A stretch of 41,943 nt of DNA, taken from positions 1 through 41,943 of the forward strand of contig JADLET010000089.1 in the NCBI GenBank assembly GCA_020845975.1, written 5' to 3'. Source of the DNA: Gammaproteobacteria bacterium (GTDB taxonomy: Bacteria; Pseudomonadota; Gammaproteobacteria; SZUA-140). Shown here one piece after another: positions 18,797 to 30,474 of the stretch (positions are counted from its first letter, which is position 1; every line of letters begins with the position of its first letter). The notes beneath the pieces are model-generated. The model did no database searches and had not been told where the DNA came from. It saw only the letters and a program-made list of their open reading frames with translations. The translations under genes and the position numbers were made by a program.

Positions 18797-19331
18797 ATCC
18801 GCGGCGGATGCGGTGGCGCTTGAACTGGACGTGCAATACGCGACGGGATCGACGGCCGGATTGCCGGCCCGGCGCAGCATCGAGTCCTGGGTGCGGGCGG
18901 CGCTCGTCGGACGCCGGCGCGGCGCGCAACTGGCGGTGCGTATCGTCACGGAAGAGGAGGGGCGTGCGCTGAACGAGCGTTTCCGACGGCGCGCGGGTCC
19001 GACCAATGTGCTGTCGTTTCCGTTCGAGCATCCGGGGCGGATGCGGCCGCCTCTGCTGGGCGATATCGTGTTGTGCGCGCCAGTGGTGCAGCGGGAGGCG
19101 ACCGAACAGGGCAAGCCGCCGCGGGCGCATTGGGCGCACCTGGTCGTGCACGGCGTGCTGCATCTGCTGGGGCATGACCATGAGGATTCACGCGAGGCGG
19201 AGCACATGGAAGGACTGGAACGGAAAATACTCGCGCGGCTGGGTTATCCCGATCCGTACGCGTCCGAGCGGACGGCCGCGGTGCCCCGGCGCCGCAATGC
19301 ATCATTCAAAACAACAGGCAGAGACCAATGA
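18786..19331 (+). CDS. ybeY: Endoribonuclease YbeY (rRNA maturation)
   Basis: 'TNVLSFPFE', zinc motif 'HLVVHGVLHLLGHDHEDSREAEHMEGLE'; GTG start overlapping ybeZ end. Confidence 0.96.
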   Translation: MTARSAADAVALELDVQYATGSTAGLPARRSIESWVRAALVGRRRGAQLAVRIVTEEEGRALNERFRRRAGPTNVLSFPFEHPGRMRPPLLGDIVLCAPVVQREATEQGKPPRAHWAHLVVHGVLHLLGHDHEDSREAEHMEGLERKILARLGYPDPYASERTAAVPRRRNASFKTTGRDQ

Positions 19332-20221
19332 ACGAAGTTGATTCCGGATCCGAGGCGGCTCCCCGCTCCTGGTTGGACAAGATCAGCAAGGCGCTGACCG
19401 GCGAGCCACGCAGCCTGCAGGACCTGATCGAGATCCTGCGCGACGCACAGCAGCGCGGTCTGCTGGATGTGGACGCGCTGGCGATGATTGAGGGCGTGTT
19501 GCAGGTATCCGAGATGCGCGTGCGCGATATCATGATCCCGCGTGCGCAAATGGTGGTGGTCGAGCGCGACGCGACTCTCCAGCAGATCCTGCCGATCATC
19601 ACCGAATCGGCGCACTCGCGTTTCCCGGTGATCGGCGAGAGCAAGGACGAGGTGGTCGGTATCCTGCTGGCGAAGGACCTGCTGCCCTATCTGATTGGCG
19701 GCCGCGAAGATGAGTTCAACGTGCGCGATATGCTGCGTCCGGCGGTGTTCATTCCCGAGAGCAAGCGCCTGAACATGCTGCTGAAGGAGTTTCGTGCGTC
19801 GCGCAACCATATCGCGCTGGTCGTTGACGAGTATGGTGGTATCGATGGTCTTGTCACCATTGAGGATGTGCTCGAGCAGATCGTCGGCGAAATCGTCGAT
19901 GAGCACGATATCGATGACAATCTCTATATCCTGAAGCACAGCGAGAAGCGCTACACCGTGAAGGCGCTTACCCCTGTCGGCGATTTCAATGAATACTTCA
20001 ACACCCATTTCAGCGACGAGGAGTATGACACCATCGGTGGGCTCGTGATGCGTGAATTCGGTCGCCTGCCCCGGCGTGGTGAAGTACGCGATGTCGGCTC
20101 GTTCCGTTTCAAGGTGCTGCATGCCGACAGCCGCCGGATTCACCTGCTGCAATTGACGCTTGTCGACCACGAGGCCGGCGAGAGCGGGGCCGGTGCGGCC
20201 GCGGCGGAAGCGCCGCGCTGA
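19328..20221 (+). CDS. corC: CBS-domain magnesium/cobalt efflux protein
   Basis: '[20 protein letters not shown]', '[24 protein letters not shown]', '[29 protein letters not shown]'. Confidence 0.96.
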   Translation: MNEVDSGSEAAPRSWLDKISKALTGEPRSLQDLIEILRDAQQRGLLDVDALAMIEGVLQVSEMRVRDIMIPRAQMVVVERDATLQQILPIITESAHSRFPVIGESKDEVVGILLAKDLLPYLIGGREDEFNVRDMLRPAVFIPESKRLNMLLKEFRASRNHIALVVDEYGGIDGLVTIEDVLEQIVGEIVDEHDIDDNLYILKHSEKRYTVKALTPVGDFNEYFNTHFSDEEYDTIGGLVMREFGRLPRRGEVRDVGSFRFKVLHADSRRIHLLQLTLVDHEAGESGAGAAAAEAPR

Positions 20222-20234
20222 TCGACTCCACCTG

Positions 20235-21755
20235 GTGACTCCGGTGACGTCCCGCTGGCGGGGCAATCTTCTGGCGCTGGTCGCCGGCGCCGCGCTGCCC
20301 CTCGCGTTTTCCCCGTTCGATTTTTACCTGCTCGCGCCGGTGTGCGCCGCATTGCTGTTCGCCTCCTGGCGCGGGATCGAGCCGCGACTGGCCTTGCGGC
20401 GCGGTTACCTGTCCGGACTCGCCCTGTTCGGCCTCGGCGTGAACTGGGTTTATGTGAGCATGCATGATTTCGGCGGCATGAGCGCGGCGATGTCCACGGC
20501 CATGACCGCGCTGCTGGTTGCCGTGCTGGCGGTTTTCCCGGCGCTCGCCGCCTATCTGGCGGTGAGATTGTCGCGGCGGGGAGGCCGGGAGCCGGTGTCG
20601 GCGATCCTGCTGGTATATCCGGCGGTCTGGACCTTTTTCGAATGGATCCGCGGCTGGTTTTTGACCGGATTCCCCTGGCTCAATCTCGGCTACAGTCAGG
20701 TCGACGGGCCGCTGGCGGGCTTCGCGCCACTGGTCGGGGTCTATGGCCTTTCGCTTGCGGTAGCGCTGAGCGGGGCGTTGCTGCTGGCTATATTCCAGCG
20801 CCGCGTCACGCGCGCATTTCGCGCCGGGTGTCTGACCGTGCTCGCCAGCCTCTGGCTGGCCGCGGTGTTTGCCGGCGCGATCGAGTGGACACAGCCGGAG
20901 GGGCGGCCGCTGCGCGTCAGCCTGGTGCAGGGCAATGTGTCGCAGGATATGAAATGGCGGCCAGGTATGATGGAGCCGACTGTGGCTCTCTACAGTGAGC
21001 TATCGCGCGCGCACTGGGACAGCGACCTGATCGTGTGGCCGGAGACCGCGATGCCGATGTATTACCTGCAGGCCGAGCCCTATCTGGACGAACTGGGCGA
21101 GGAGGCGCGCTCGCACGGTTCAGAGCTGCTGGTCGGCCTGATCTACCTGGATCCCGCCTCCGGCAATTACTACAACAGCATGGTCAGCGCGGGCGGAGAG
21201 CCCGCTGCCCGCCAGGTGTATCACAAGCACCATCTGGTGCCGTTCACCGAGTATCTGCCGCTCAACGATGCATTGGGCGGTGTCGTGAACCTGCTCAATG
21301 TCCCGATGTCGGATTTCAGCGCGGGTTCCGCGCGACAGGCCCCGTTCGAAGTGGCCGGCCAGCAGGTCGGGATGTCGATCTGTTATGAGGATGCCTTCGG
21401 CGAGGAGATGATCCGCATGCTGCCGCGCGCCACCCTGCTGGTCAACGTCAGCAACGACGCCTGGTTCGGCCGTTCCGTGGCCCCCTTTCAGCACCTTCAG
21501 ATCGCGCGCATGCGCGCGATCGAGACGGGTCGGCCACTGCTGCGTTCCACCAACACCGGCATCTCGGCCCTCATCGGATATCGCGGCGAACTGCTCGACA
21601 CCTCCCCCCAGTTCGAGGTCCACGTCCTGAGCGGCGAGGTACAGCCACGCCAGGGCGCCACGCCTTATGTGCGGGTGGGGAATGCGGCGTTTCTGGTGCT
21701 CGCCGGCGCGATGCTGCTGGTTGGATTGAGAAGACGGTCAAATGGTGATGGGTGA
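20235..21755 (+). CDS. lnt: Apolipoprotein N-acyltransferase
   Basis: 'FLTGFPWLNLGYSQVDGPLAGFAPLVGVYGLS', 'LVQGNVSQDMKW', 'VWPETAMP', 'MSICYEDAFGEEMIR', 'VNVSNDAWFGRSVAPFQHLQIARMRAIETGRPLLRSTNTGI'; GTG start chosen. Confidence 0.96.
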   Translation: MTPVTSRWRGNLLALVAGAALPLAFSPFDFYLLAPVCAALLFASWRGIEPRLALRRGYLSGLALFGLGVNWVYVSMHDFGGMSAAMSTAMTALLVAVLAVFPALAAYLAVRLSRRGGREPVSAILLVYPAVWTFFEWIRGWFLTGFPWLNLGYSQVDGPLAGFAPLVGVYGLSLAVALSGALLLAIFQRRVTRAFRAGCLTVLASLWLAAVFAGAIEWTQPEGRPLRVSLVQGNVSQDMKWRPGMMEPTVALYSELSRAHWDSDLIVWPETAMPMYYLQAEPYLDELGEEARSHGSELLVGLIYLDPASGNYYNSMVSAGGEPAARQVYHKHHLVPFTEYLPLNDALGGVVNLLNVPMSDFSAGSARQAPFEVAGQQVGMSICYEDAFGEEMIRMLPRATLLVNVSNDAWFGRSVAPFQHLQIARMRAIETGRPLLRSTNTGISALIGYRGELLDTSPQFEVHVLSGEVQPRQGATPYVRVGNAAFLVLAGAMLLVGLRRRSNGDG

Positions 21756-21820
21756 TGGGTAATGAGTGATGAATAAATTACTTTGATTCGAAATTCCACG
21801 CGAATCCAACATCTCTGCCA

Positions 21821-21832
<12 letters not shown>
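21744..21832. repeat. Heptad-repeat inverted repeat A (lnt / ybeL-like convergent junction)
   Basis: Left arm GGTGATG GGTGATG GGTAATG AGTGATG (21744-21771); right arm 21818-21830 ccatcacccatcac. Internal hairpin GATTCG-N10-CGAATC at 21785-21806. Confidence 0.85.
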
Positions 21833-25170
<3,338 letters not shown>

Positions 25171-25179
25171 GGCGTGAAC

Positions 25180-25252
25180 GGTGATGAGTAATGGCTGATG
25201 TATCGATGCTGAAGGTAATTGCCCATCACCCATCACCCATCACCCATCACCC
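25180..25252. repeat. Heptad-repeat inverted repeat B (leuS/lptE)
   Basis: Left arm GGTGATG AGTAATG GCTGATG (25180-25200); spacer 21 nt; right arm CCCATCA x4 + CCC (25222-25252). Confidence 0.9.
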
Positions 25253-25253
25253 G

Positions 25254-25793
25254 GTGGGGTATGCAGTGTGCAAAGGCGTGGCTGGATGGTTATTTCTGGC
25301 GACACTGGTTCTGCTCATCGCCGGCTGCGGCTTCCATCTGCGCGGCTCGCAAGGAGACTTCGCGGCCCTGCCGCCTGTCCTGGTGAAGGGCGATGGCGCC
25401 GCGGGGGCTGAGCTCAAGCGAGCGCTACGCAGCGGAGGGACCTCTGTGGTCGAGGATGCCGCCCAGGCACGGTTGGTCGTAACGATCGTCAATGAGCGGC
25501 GCGATCGCCGGGCCTCCGCGGTGGGGTCCGCGGGCCGGGTGCAGGAGTATGAGCTGAATTACGTGGTGCGATTCCGCGTCAACGATCCCGCCGGCGCCGA
25601 GCTCTCGCCCGAGCAGTCCGTGGCCGTCCAGCGCGTTTATTCCTTCGACAGCACGGATGTGAACGCCAAGAGCAATGAGGAGGACGACCTCTACCGGGGC
25701 ATGGTGTTTGATGTGGTGCGCCAGATCCTGATACGCGTTCAGGCGATCAATTCGACCCTCCATGACCCGGGCGCCGCCGGGACGGCGCCATGA
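25254..25793 (+). CDS. lptE: LPS-assembly lipoprotein LptE
   Basis: Lipoprotein signal 'LFLATLVLLIAGCGFHLRG', overlaps holA start; GTG at 25254 or 25266 is more plausible than the 25191 ORF start, which would translate the repeat (AHHPSPITHHP). Confidence 0.9.
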   Translation: MGYAVCKGVAGWLFLATLVLLIAGCGFHLRGSQGDFAALPPVLVKGDGAAGAELKRALRSGGTSVVEDAAQARLVVTIVNERRDRRASAVGSAGRVQEYELNYVVRFRVNDPAGAELSPEQSVAVQRVYSFDSTDVNAKSNEEDDLYRGMVFDVVRQILIRVQAINSTLHDPGAAGTAP

Positions 25794-26812
25794 AGCTCAA
25801 GGCGGAACAACTGGAGGGACACCTCGCGGGGACGCTGGCCCCCGTCTATCTGATCAGCGGGGACGAGCCTCTGCTCCTGCAGGAGGCCGCTGACACCGTT
25901 CGCGCCGCCGCGCGCGCGCAGGGTTGTGTCGAGCGCATGGTATTCAGCGTCGAACCGGGATTCGACTGGGGTGAGCTGGCGCAGGCGGCGGCCGGGATGT
26001 CCCTGTTCGCGGCGCGGCGGCTCATCGAGCTGCGCATGCCGGGCGGAAAGCCCGGGGATGCGGGTGCGCGGGCACTGGGCGAATATGCCGAGCACCACGC
26101 GGATGGGGATCTGCTGCTGATCAGCCTGCCGCGTGCGGACAAGGCAATGCAGTCCGCCAAATGGTTTGCCGCGCTGGAGCGCTGCGGCGTCCTGATCCAG
26201 CTCTGGTCTCCTGCCCCGGCGCAGTTGCCCGGCTGGATCGCTCAGCGCATGCGCGCGCGCGGCATGCAGCCAACGCCCGCGGCAGCGGCGGCCCTGGCCG
26301 GACGCATCGAAGGCAACCTGCTCGCCTGCGTGCAGGAGATCGAGAAGATGCTGCTGCTGCACGGGCCGGGCGCGATCGACGAGGCGGACGTGATGGACGC
26401 GGTGGCTGACAGTGCCCGTTTCGATGTCTTTACCCTCGTCGACGGTGCCCTCGCGGGGGATGCCGCGCGCTGCGTGCGCGTCCTGCGCGGCCTGGAAGGC
26501 GAGGGAGTGGAGCCGGTCCTGGTCGGCTGGGCGCTGACACGCGAGATACGGTTGCTGACCGTCTTGTCCCAGGGGCTCGCGCAGGGCAAGAAGGCCTTCG
26601 CCCTGTATCAGCAGCACCGCGTGTGGGAGAAGCGCCAGCCCCTGCTGGAACAGGCGCTGAAACGGCACGATCTGGCGCGGTGGCGCGCACTGCTGGGGCG
26701 CTGCGCGCGCGTGGATCGCATCAGCAAGGGGCAGGCGGCGGGCAATGTCTGGGACGAATTGCTACAATTGTGCCTGCTTACCGCAGGGGTACGGATCGAG
26801 GCGCTGGCATGA
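25790..26812 (+). CDS. holA: DNA polymerase III delta subunit
   Basis: '[25 protein letters not shown]', '[24 protein letters not shown]', '[44 protein letters not shown]'. Confidence 0.95.
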   Translation: MKLKAEQLEGHLAGTLAPVYLISGDEPLLLQEAADTVRAAARAQGCVERMVFSVEPGFDWGELAQAAAGMSLFAARRLIELRMPGGKPGDAGARALGEYAEHHADGDLLLISLPRADKAMQSAKWFAALERCGVLIQLWSPAPAQLPGWIAQRMRARGMQPTPAAAAALAGRIEGNLLACVQEIEKMLLLHGPGAIDEADVMDAVADSARFDVFTLVDGALAGDAARCVRVLRGLEGEGVEPVLVGWALTREIRLLTVLSQGLAQGKKAFALYQQHRVWEKRQPLLEQALKRHDLARWRALLGRCARVDRISKGQAAGNVWDELLQLCLLTAGVRIEALA

Positions 26813-28083
26813 CCGTCGATGCAGTTATGGATATTCAGGCATACATGACCGGAGTCGGCCGCCGCGCGCGCGCAGCGGCGCGCGCCATGGCGCGCGCCGG
26901 CACGGCGGACAAAAACCTTGCCCTGGCGACGATCGCCGCGGCCATCGACCTCGCGCGCGCCGACATTGTTCGCGCCAATGCCGCCGATCTCGAGGTGGGG
27001 CGCGCGGCCGGACTGGATGCGGCGCTGCTCGATCGCCTGACCCTTGACGACAAGCGTGTCGACGCCATTATCGATGGCCTGCGCCAGGTCATGGCGCTGG
27101 CGGATCCGATCGGCGAGATCAGCCATATGGCATATCGCCCCTCCGGGATCCAGGTCGGTCGCATGCGTGTCCCGCTGGGTGTGATCGGGATCATTTACGA
27201 ATCACGTCCGAACGTTACCGCGGATGCCGCCGCGCTGTGCCTGAAGTCGGGCAACGCGGCGATACTGCGCGGCGGTTCGGAGGCGCTGCGCTCCAACCAG
27301 GCGCTCGCCGCCTGCATCCGCGCCGGGTTGGCCGAGGCGAATCTTCCCGCCGATGCGGTGCAGGTCATCGAGGTCGCCGACCGCGCGGCGGTAGGCGAGC
27401 TGCTGCGCATGACGGAGTACGTCGACATCATCGTCCCGCGCGGCGGGCAGGGCCTGATCGACCGCGTCATGCGCGAATCGCTCGTCCCGGTCATCAAGCA
27501 CTATCACGGCATCTGCCATGTCTACATTGATGACCGCGCCGATCTCGACAAGGCGGTGAAGGTTGCCTTCAATGCCAAGACCCAGCGCTATGGCACCTGC
27601 AACACCATGGAGACCCTGCTGGTCGCGCAGGGAGTCGCCGCCCGGGTGCTGCCACCGCTGGCGCGCCTGTATCGCGACAAGGGTGTCGAGCTGCGCGGCT
27701 GCTCCGCGACGCGGGCGATCCTGCCCGATATCGCCGCGGCGACGGAAGAGGACTGGATCACCGAATACCTGGCGCCGATCCTGTCGATTCGCGTCGTTGC
27801 CGGCCTGGATGAGGCGATGGAGCACATCTTCCGCTACGGTTCCGGCCATACCGACGCCATCCTCACCGAGGACATCGGGCGTGCGCAGCGTTTCCTGCGC
27901 GAGGTCGATTCGAGCTCGGTGATGGTCAACGCCTCAACCCGGTTCGCCGACGGCTATGAATACGGACTGGGCGCCGAAATCGGCATCAGCACCGACAAGC
28001 TGCACGCGCGCGGCCCGGTCGGGCTCGAGGGGCTCACCTCCCAGAAATACGTCGTCATCGGCGACGGTCATGTGCGGACTTAG
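26809..28083 (+). CDS. proA: Gamma-glutamyl phosphate reductase
   Basis: '[40 protein letters not shown]', '[14 protein letters not shown]', '[45 protein letters not shown]'; ATGA overlap with holA. Confidence 0.98.
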   Translation: MTVDAVMDIQAYMTGVGRRARAAARAMARAGTADKNLALATIAAAIDLARADIVRANAADLEVGRAAGLDAALLDRLTLDDKRVDAIIDGLRQVMALADPIGEISHMAYRPSGIQVGRMRVPLGVIGIIYESRPNVTADAAALCLKSGNAAILRGGSEALRSNQALAACIRAGLAEANLPADAVQVIEVADRAAVGELLRMTEYVDIIVPRGGQGLIDRVMRESLVPVIKHYHGICHVYIDDRADLDKAVKVAFNAKTQRYGTCNTMETLLVAQGVAARVLPPLARLYRDKGVELRGCSATRAILPDIAAATEEDWITEYLAPILSIRVVAGLDEAMEHIFRYGSGHTDAILTEDIGRAQRFLREVDSSSVMVNASTRFADGYEYGLGAEIGISTDKLHARGPVGLEGLTSQKYVVIGDGHVRT

Positions 28084-28160
28084 GGCAAAGAGTAAAGAGG
28101 AAAGGTGAAAGCACATCTGGAAATCCTTTCTCTATCCTCTTTACTCTGTGCTCTATTCCC
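28083..28160. repeat. Heptad-repeat inverted repeat C (proA/nadD)
   Basis: Left arm GGGCAAA GAGTAAA GAGGAAA GGTGAAA G (28083-28111); right arm 28124-28160, reverse complement GGGAATA GAGCACA GAGTAAA GAGGATA GAGAAAGG. Confidence 0.85.
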
Positions 28161-28814
28161 ATGATCGGCATCCTCGGCGGCACCTTCGATCCTGTTCATA
28201 TCGCGCATCTGCGTTGTGCCCTGGAAGTGCGGCAGGCCCTGCGTCTGGCGGAGGTCCGCTTCCTGCCGTGCCGCCAGCCGCCGCACCGCCCCGCGCCGAC
28301 GGCGGGCCCCGCGCAGCGGCTCGCGATGCTCCGGCTCGCGCTGGAGGGACAGGCCGGATTCTCCATCGATGAGCGCGAGCTGCGGCGGGCGGGGCCATCC
28401 TACATGGTCGACACGCTGACGTCGCTGCGCGAGGAACTGCCGGGACAGTCCTTGTGTCTGATCCTCGGTGTCGACGCCTTCATCCAGTTGCACACCTGGC
28501 ACCGCTGGGAACGGCTGATCGAGCTGGCTCACCTCGCGGTGATGACGCGGCCCGGACCGGAGGCCGAGCCGGGCGACGCAGTGGCCGCGCTGCTGCGACA
28601 GCATCGGGTCGAAGATCCGCGCATGCTGCACGATACCCCGGCGGGGCACATTGTTTTCTGTCCGGTCACCCGTCTGGAGATCTCCGCGACCCGGATCCGC
28701 GCGCTACTGGCGCAGGACGGCGATGCGCACTATCTCACGCCCGACGGCGTGCTGGACTATATTCGCCAGACGGGCCTGTACCGCGCGGCACACATCATGG
28801 AGGCGGGACAATGA
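28161..28814 (+). CDS. nadD: Nicotinate-nucleotide adenylyltransferase
   Basis: 'MIGILGGTFDPVHIAHLRCALEV', 'SATRIRALL', 'YIRQTGLY'. Confidence 0.97.
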   Translation: MIGILGGTFDPVHIAHLRCALEVRQALRLAEVRFLPCRQPPHRPAPTAGPAQRLAMLRLALEGQAGFSIDERELRRAGPSYMVDTLTSLREELPGQSLCLILGVDAFIQLHTWHRWERLIELAHLAVMTRPGPEAEPGDAVAALLRQHRVEDPRMLHDTPAGHIVFCPVTRLEISATRIRALLAQDGDAHYLTPDGVLDYIRQTGLYRAAHIMEAGQ

Positions 28815-29152
28815 CACCGGAAAAACTGAAGGACATCGCGGTGGCCGCGCTCGAGGATATCAAGGCGGTGGATATCCGCGTCCTGAACGTCAGTGGCATG
28901 ACCAGCGTCACCGATTTCATGATCGTCGCCGGCGGTACCTCGGCACGCCATGTACGTTCACTGGTGGACTCGGTGGTGGTCAAGGCGAAAGAGAGCGGCG
29001 TGGTTCCTGTCGGTGTCGAGGGAGAGCAGCATGGCCAGTGGGCACTGGTCGATCTGGGCGACGTGGTGGTGCACATCATGCTGCCGGAGATGCGCGACTT
29101 CTACCAGCTGGAAAAGCTGTGGAGCTTCGACGCCCGGGAGCAGCGGATCTGA
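28811..29152 (+). CDS. rsfS: Ribosomal silencing factor
   Basis: 'ALEDIKAVDIRVLNVSGMTSVTDFMIVAGGTSARHVRSL', 'GEQHGQWALVDLGDVVVHIMLPEMRDFYQLEKLW'. Confidence 0.97.
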   Translation: MTPEKLKDIAVAALEDIKAVDIRVLNVSGMTSVTDFMIVAGGTSARHVRSLVDSVVVKAKESGVVPVGVEGEQHGQWALVDLGDVVVHIMLPEMRDFYQLEKLWSFDAREQRI

Positions 29153-29186
29153 GGCGGCGCGACCGCGGTCCCGGCACGACTGACCG

Positions 29187-29657
29187 ATGCGCATCCATTT
29201 CCTCGCGGTCGGACAACGAGTCCCTGGATGGGTGGAGGAGGGCTATCAGGAATTCGCCCGCCGGCTACCCCCCGAGTGTCGCCTGCAATTGACCGAAATC
29301 GCCGCCGCCAGGCGCGTCAAGGGCGCGGACATCGACCGTCTGCGCGCAGAAGAGGGCGAGCGCCTGCTGGCGGCGCTGCCGCGTGGCGCCTGTGTCGTCG
29401 CGCTCGATGTGCGCGGAGCGGCCTGGAGTACCGAACAGCTGGCCGCCCGTCTCGCCGAGTGGCTGCAGGGCGGACGGGATGTGGCGCTGATGGCCGGTGG
29501 CCCCGATGGCCTGGCACCGGAGTGCCTGCGACGCGCCGACGTGAGCTGGTCACTCTCCCCCCTCACCCTGCCGCACGCCCTCGTGCGCATCGTCGTCGCC
29601 GAACAGATCTACCGCGCGTGGACGGTGTACAAGGGGCATCCGTATCATAGAGCCTAA
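29187..29657 (+). CDS. rlmH: 23S rRNA (pseudouridine1915-N3)-methyltransferase
   Basis: 'MRIHFLAVGQRVPGWVEEGYQEFARRLP', 'MAGGPDGLAPECLRRADVSWSLSPLTLPHALVRIVVAEQIYRAWTVYKGHPYHRA'. Confidence 0.97.
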   Translation: MRIHFLAVGQRVPGWVEEGYQEFARRLPPECRLQLTEIAAARRVKGADIDRLRAEEGERLLAALPRGACVVALDVRGAAWSTEQLAARLAEWLQGGRDVALMAGGPDGLAPECLRRADVSWSLSPLTLPHALVRIVVAEQIYRAWTVYKGHPYHRA

Positions 29658-29795
29658 AAGACAGGACTTAGGACTAAGGACTAAGTAAAGGATATAAAAA
29701 CCATATGAATATCAGCTGCTGAGTTTTAGATTCCGTGATTCGCATGTCTTATGTTTTCTCTCAGTCCTTAGTCCTAAGTCCTTAGTCCTTCTTTT
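29658..29795. repeat. Heptad-repeat inverted repeat D (rlmH/maf)
   Basis: Left arm AGGACTT AGGACTA AGGACTA AG (29663-29685); AT-rich centre; right arm 29763-29795, reverse complement AAAAGA AGGACTA AGGACTT AGGACTA AGGACT. Confidence 0.9.
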
Positions 29796-30386
29796 ATGGA
29801 TCCGATCATCCTCGCTTCGTCTTCCCCCCGCCGGCGTGATCTGCTCGCGCAGATCGGGGTGTCGTTCGAGGTCGTTGCGGTGGATGTCGATGAAGGCCTG
29901 CGTGCGGGTGAGGCGCCGGAAGATTATGTGATCCGGCTGGCGCTGGAGAAGGCCCGGGCGGGGATTGCCGCGGCGCGGCGGGCGGAGACGCGTCTCGCGC
30001 TCGGCGCCGACACAGTGGTGGTGCTGGACGGCGAGATCCTGCTGAAACCGGCCGGGCGTCCTGAGGCGCTGGCCATGCTCGCCCGCCTGTCAGGCCGGAC
30101 GCACCGGGTGCTGAGCGGCGTTGCGCTTGCGGGACGCTGCGAGTTCGCGCGCCTGAGCGAGTCGCGCGTGAGCTTTCGCCGCATCGAGGCGCGCGAATGC
30201 GAGGCCTACTGGGAGACCGGGGAGCCGGCGGACAAGGCTGGCGCATACGCCATCCAGGGCCGGGGAGCGGTATTCGTCGATCGCCTGGAGGGGAGCTACA
30301 GCGGTGTGGTCGGTCTGCCCCTGCGAGAGACGGCCGAGATGCTGACGCAGTGCGGCATGGATCTCTACCACGCGTGGCAGGAGTGA
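29796..30386 (+). CDS. maf: Maf family nucleoside triphosphate pyrophosphatase
   Basis: 'PIILASSSPRRRDLLAQIGVSFEVV', 'LGADTVVVLDGEILLKP', 'DKAGAYAIQGRGAVFVDRLEGSYSGVVGLPL'. Confidence 0.97.
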   Translation: MDPIILASSSPRRRDLLAQIGVSFEVVAVDVDEGLRAGEAPEDYVIRLALEKARAGIAAARRAETRLALGADTVVVLDGEILLKPAGRPEALAMLARLSGRTHRVLSGVALAGRCEFARLSESRVSFRRIEARECEAYWETGEPADKAGAYAIQGRGAVFVDRLEGSYSGVVGLPLRETAEMLTQCGMDLYHAWQE

Positions 30387-30474
30387 GTGGCACGGCGCGG
30401 AACCCGGGGCGGGGCCGTGTGTCATAATTGGGGCGTCCGCCCGGTTCCGATCCAATCCAGACAAGGCCCACAGC

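Noticed and set aside
26863-26902. CG-alternating stretch at the proA start as Z-DNA or regulatory element
   Set aside because: Explained by Arg/Ala-rich coding ([14 protein letters not shown]) in a high-GC genome; similar runs occur in murA and elsewhere.
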